A stretch of DNA of 64,000 nucleotides, from assembly GCA_028583405.1 (NCBI GenBank), contig JAPTMU010000094.1, forward strand, positions 525,654 through 589,653. Direction: 5' to 3'. How positions within the stretch are numbered: the first letter of the stretch is position 1; the number at the start of each line of letters is the position of its first letter. The stretch comes from Pogonophryne albipinna (lineage: Eukaryota; Chordata; Actinopteri; Perciformes; Artedidraconidae). A model generated the notes under the pieces. It worked only from the letters and a program-made list of their open reading frames with translations. It had not been told where the DNA came from and ran no database searches. A program made the translations under genes and the position numbers. Shown in pieces: positions 62,042 to 64,000 of the stretch.

Positions 62042-64000
62042 ATGGAGGAAATCTATGTCAACCTTGACGATGTCAAACCCCTAAGCTCAAGATCTTCAAC
62101 AAAACAAGAAGGTAAGAGTCAGTCAGTCAGAGTGAGCTGTGGATTTTGGATTTATTATACTCACTGGTTTTCTCTGTGTTCAGGTCCCAGGAGATTTCCC
62201 CCAGCGTCTGTTCTCGGTCTGGGGCTGCTGGTTGTTTTCCTGCTGGCTGGACTCATTGGCCTCGCTGTCCACTGTGAGTCTTATTTTTAATATATATATT
62301 ATATTAGTTTCATAAGTCATTTTGAACGTGTGATTTTAAGGAGCAATATTCTGCTCTGAAAGATGCACATTTGACCAAAACATCTATTGGTTTTCTATTT
62401 TTCTCCTAGGGCGAAATTAGATAACATTGACTTTGGTTTGTGTTAGTATGATTGCATCAGGTATTGCATTTTCATTCCAGACCATAACTCAGTAGGTGGT
62501 GCAGCTGCAGATCTCTCCGCTGTCAAAGCAAACCTGACTGAGCGTCTCCATGCCAGCGATCAACTGCTGTCCTCAGTGACTGAAGAGAGAGACGGACTGA
62601 AGGCCAACCTCACCGAAAAGACCAGAGAGATGGACAGACTTCAGAGTTTGTCCAAACAGAGTGAGTGCTTTTCTGTGACTGTTTTGCACAGGGCTGGGCA
62701 ATATGGATTATATCAATTGTCATGATATTTTTGAGCAAATACCTCAATATTGCATCGATATTCTAAGGTTGGTGATTGAACAAAGATATAATGTAAATTT
62801 AAAAAGGTCGAAGACAAAAGATGTTACATTTGGTGTCGAACCCTGGGCCCTTAAACTTAAAACCAATGCTTAGACCTCTAACCTGTTAAGCACTGAGCCT
62901 GTTTTTCAGGTTTCAGGCTTGAAAATGCCACTAACACAACAAATGACTATATCTTCACTTATAAAAGGGGTAAATTAATCAAATGTTTTCTCAAAGCAAG
63001 ATTACATCTGTGAGTTGGATGTAGAAGTGTCAGAATCAATATAGATGTTTTTATTTTAAAGTAAATTCAGATGGAACATAGTACAAACATGTAAATTCTA
63101 ATCTCTTATTACTTATAGTGAAAGCCACCCTTGAATGATGGGTTAGTAGACTAAAAGCTTTAGGAATCCAAACTATAACATATAATAAGTACCCTGTATC
63201 AAGCTTGATGCAAAACAAGTGAAATTTGACCTTTTTAGAGAGGTTTAGAAAAATAAAGTCCAGGCGGACTCACCTCTGGGTAATTTGGGAACCATCGGTT
63301 CCATTTGACCTTTTTCACTGTAAAAATCATCAAGTACAAGCCTGGACTGCAAAACTTTATACCCAGTATATTGCCATAAATATGATGATGGATTATCAGT
63401 AAACATTTGACACAGAGACATTGGATTAACCTTGAGCGGCGTTTTTATTCCGGTGAACACAACTTTTGATCACAAATCAAAAAAGGTAAGATGTAATTAT
63501 TGTAATATTTTTTAAACCGGATGTTGTTTACTTTCTCTTTTCTGGCTGATAGCTCCGCAATTCGGAGTCGTACAGTGATGACATTATATGTCTGGAATCT
63601 GTGGAATCTCAGCTTTAAATCGGATATCTTGTTTGTGCAGTTACGATAAGTAATAAGGGCATTAGCATTAGTTAGCATTTTTTCGCTCAATTCTAATTCA
63701 AAGGCTTGGTATTACTCTTGTGGTTTTTTTGCTAAAAATTGTTCATATTGTCAGTTAGTGGAGTTTCTTACCGTTAAAAGGGTGTGGAACATTAATAGTT
63801 TCATAAATGTTAAGAAGCCCTGAGACATAGTCTCGAAAAAAAACTGTGGGGGGGGTTCCACTGGGGGGAATATGTATTTTTTTAAATCACACAAGGGACA
63901 GGAATGCTCTCAAGAGTTGAATATTTCAGCAAGGAGTCAACTAAATCTTACAACTCAAAAGAAGGTAATAAGTCTTGTCTTTTTTTGCAGAGAAAACTTG
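62042..64000 (+). CDS. C-type lectin-like type II membrane receptor (CD209/CLEC4-like), 5' part only
   Basis: Exons 62042-62111, 62184-62273, 62481-62660 and 63991 onward (cut by the window edge), all in phase 1. The N-terminal tail starts MEEIYVNLDD; the YVNL is a YxxL motif and also YxN, which could be an ITIM-like or hemITAM-like signal, a Grb2 site or an endocytic motif. Exon 2 encodes a membrane span of about 22 residues (SVLGLGLLVVFLLAGLIGLA) with basic residues on its cytoplasmic side, so type II topology. Exon 3 encodes a coiled-coil stalk with heptad Leu and two NLT glycosylation sites. This layout is that of fish CD209- or CLEC-type lectins on immune cells. The lectin domain itself is not in the window, so the ligand class is unknown. 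Another type II stalk protein remains possible. Confidence 0.75.
62684..62830. repeat. Partial MITE in lectin gene intron 3
   Basis: Begins cagggctgggcaatatggat, a common hAT-like start in fish, followed by atattgcatcgatatt; the other end is not seen. Confidence 0.45.

Overview
This is eukaryotic DNA, most likely from a ray-finned (teleost) fish. The evidence is GT-AG introns, tRNA-headed SINEs, L2/CR1-like and L1/Tx1-like LINE tails, many hAT and TTAA-flanked MITEs, and long (CA/TG)n arrays, together with a vertebrate multi-exon gene. I cannot name the species. No bacterial-style operons, CRISPR arrays or phage genes are present.

The window has one complete gene and the start of a second. 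From 23842 to 59422 on the + strand lies PARP4 (vault PARP, vPARP). I could follow 35 coding exons in a continuous frame with GT/AG borders, giving about 2105 residues. The domain order is BRCT, PARP regulatory helices, ADP-ribosyltransferase with an intact His-Tyr-Glu triad, VIT, vWA with a DxSxS MIDAS motif, an acidic and proline/serine-rich linker, and a C-terminal vault (MVP)-interaction region. It is longer than the human protein (about 1724 residues from memory), mainly because the linker (exons 30-31) has expanded by tandem duplication. At 62042 a second + strand gene begins. It is a type II membrane protein with a YxxL tail motif, one membrane span and a coiled-coil stalk, as in CD209/CLEC4-like C-type lectin receptors. 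The window ends before its lectin domain.

Layout: 1-23.8 kb is intergenic with no gene I can support; it holds SINE, LINE and MITE copies, a composite block of transposons separated by (TG)n arrays (12.3-15.5 kb), and a 1.16 kb long inverted repeat (21.4-22.5 kb). 23.8-59.4 kb is PARP4, whose introns carry most of the mobile elements. These include hAT MITEs (two with perfect 8-bp target duplications), two inverted copies of a TTAA-flanked MITE containing a 37-bp minisatellite, an inverted pair of a second MITE, LINE insertions with 14- and 20-bp target duplications, a probable LTR fragment, a 39-copy 40-bp tandem array just downstream of the exon 6 donor, and a (GT)100 array 4 bp after the exon 27 donor. 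59.4-62.0 kb is the PARP4 3' flank, and 62.0-64.0 kb is the lectin-like gene start.

I found no wholly new system. The points most worth following up are the recent in-frame duplication and palindromic coding repeats in the PARP4 linker exon, the dinucleotide arrays at PARP4 splice sites, the indel-free 40-bp array, the repeat-bearing MITEs, and the (TG)n-linked transposon cluster.
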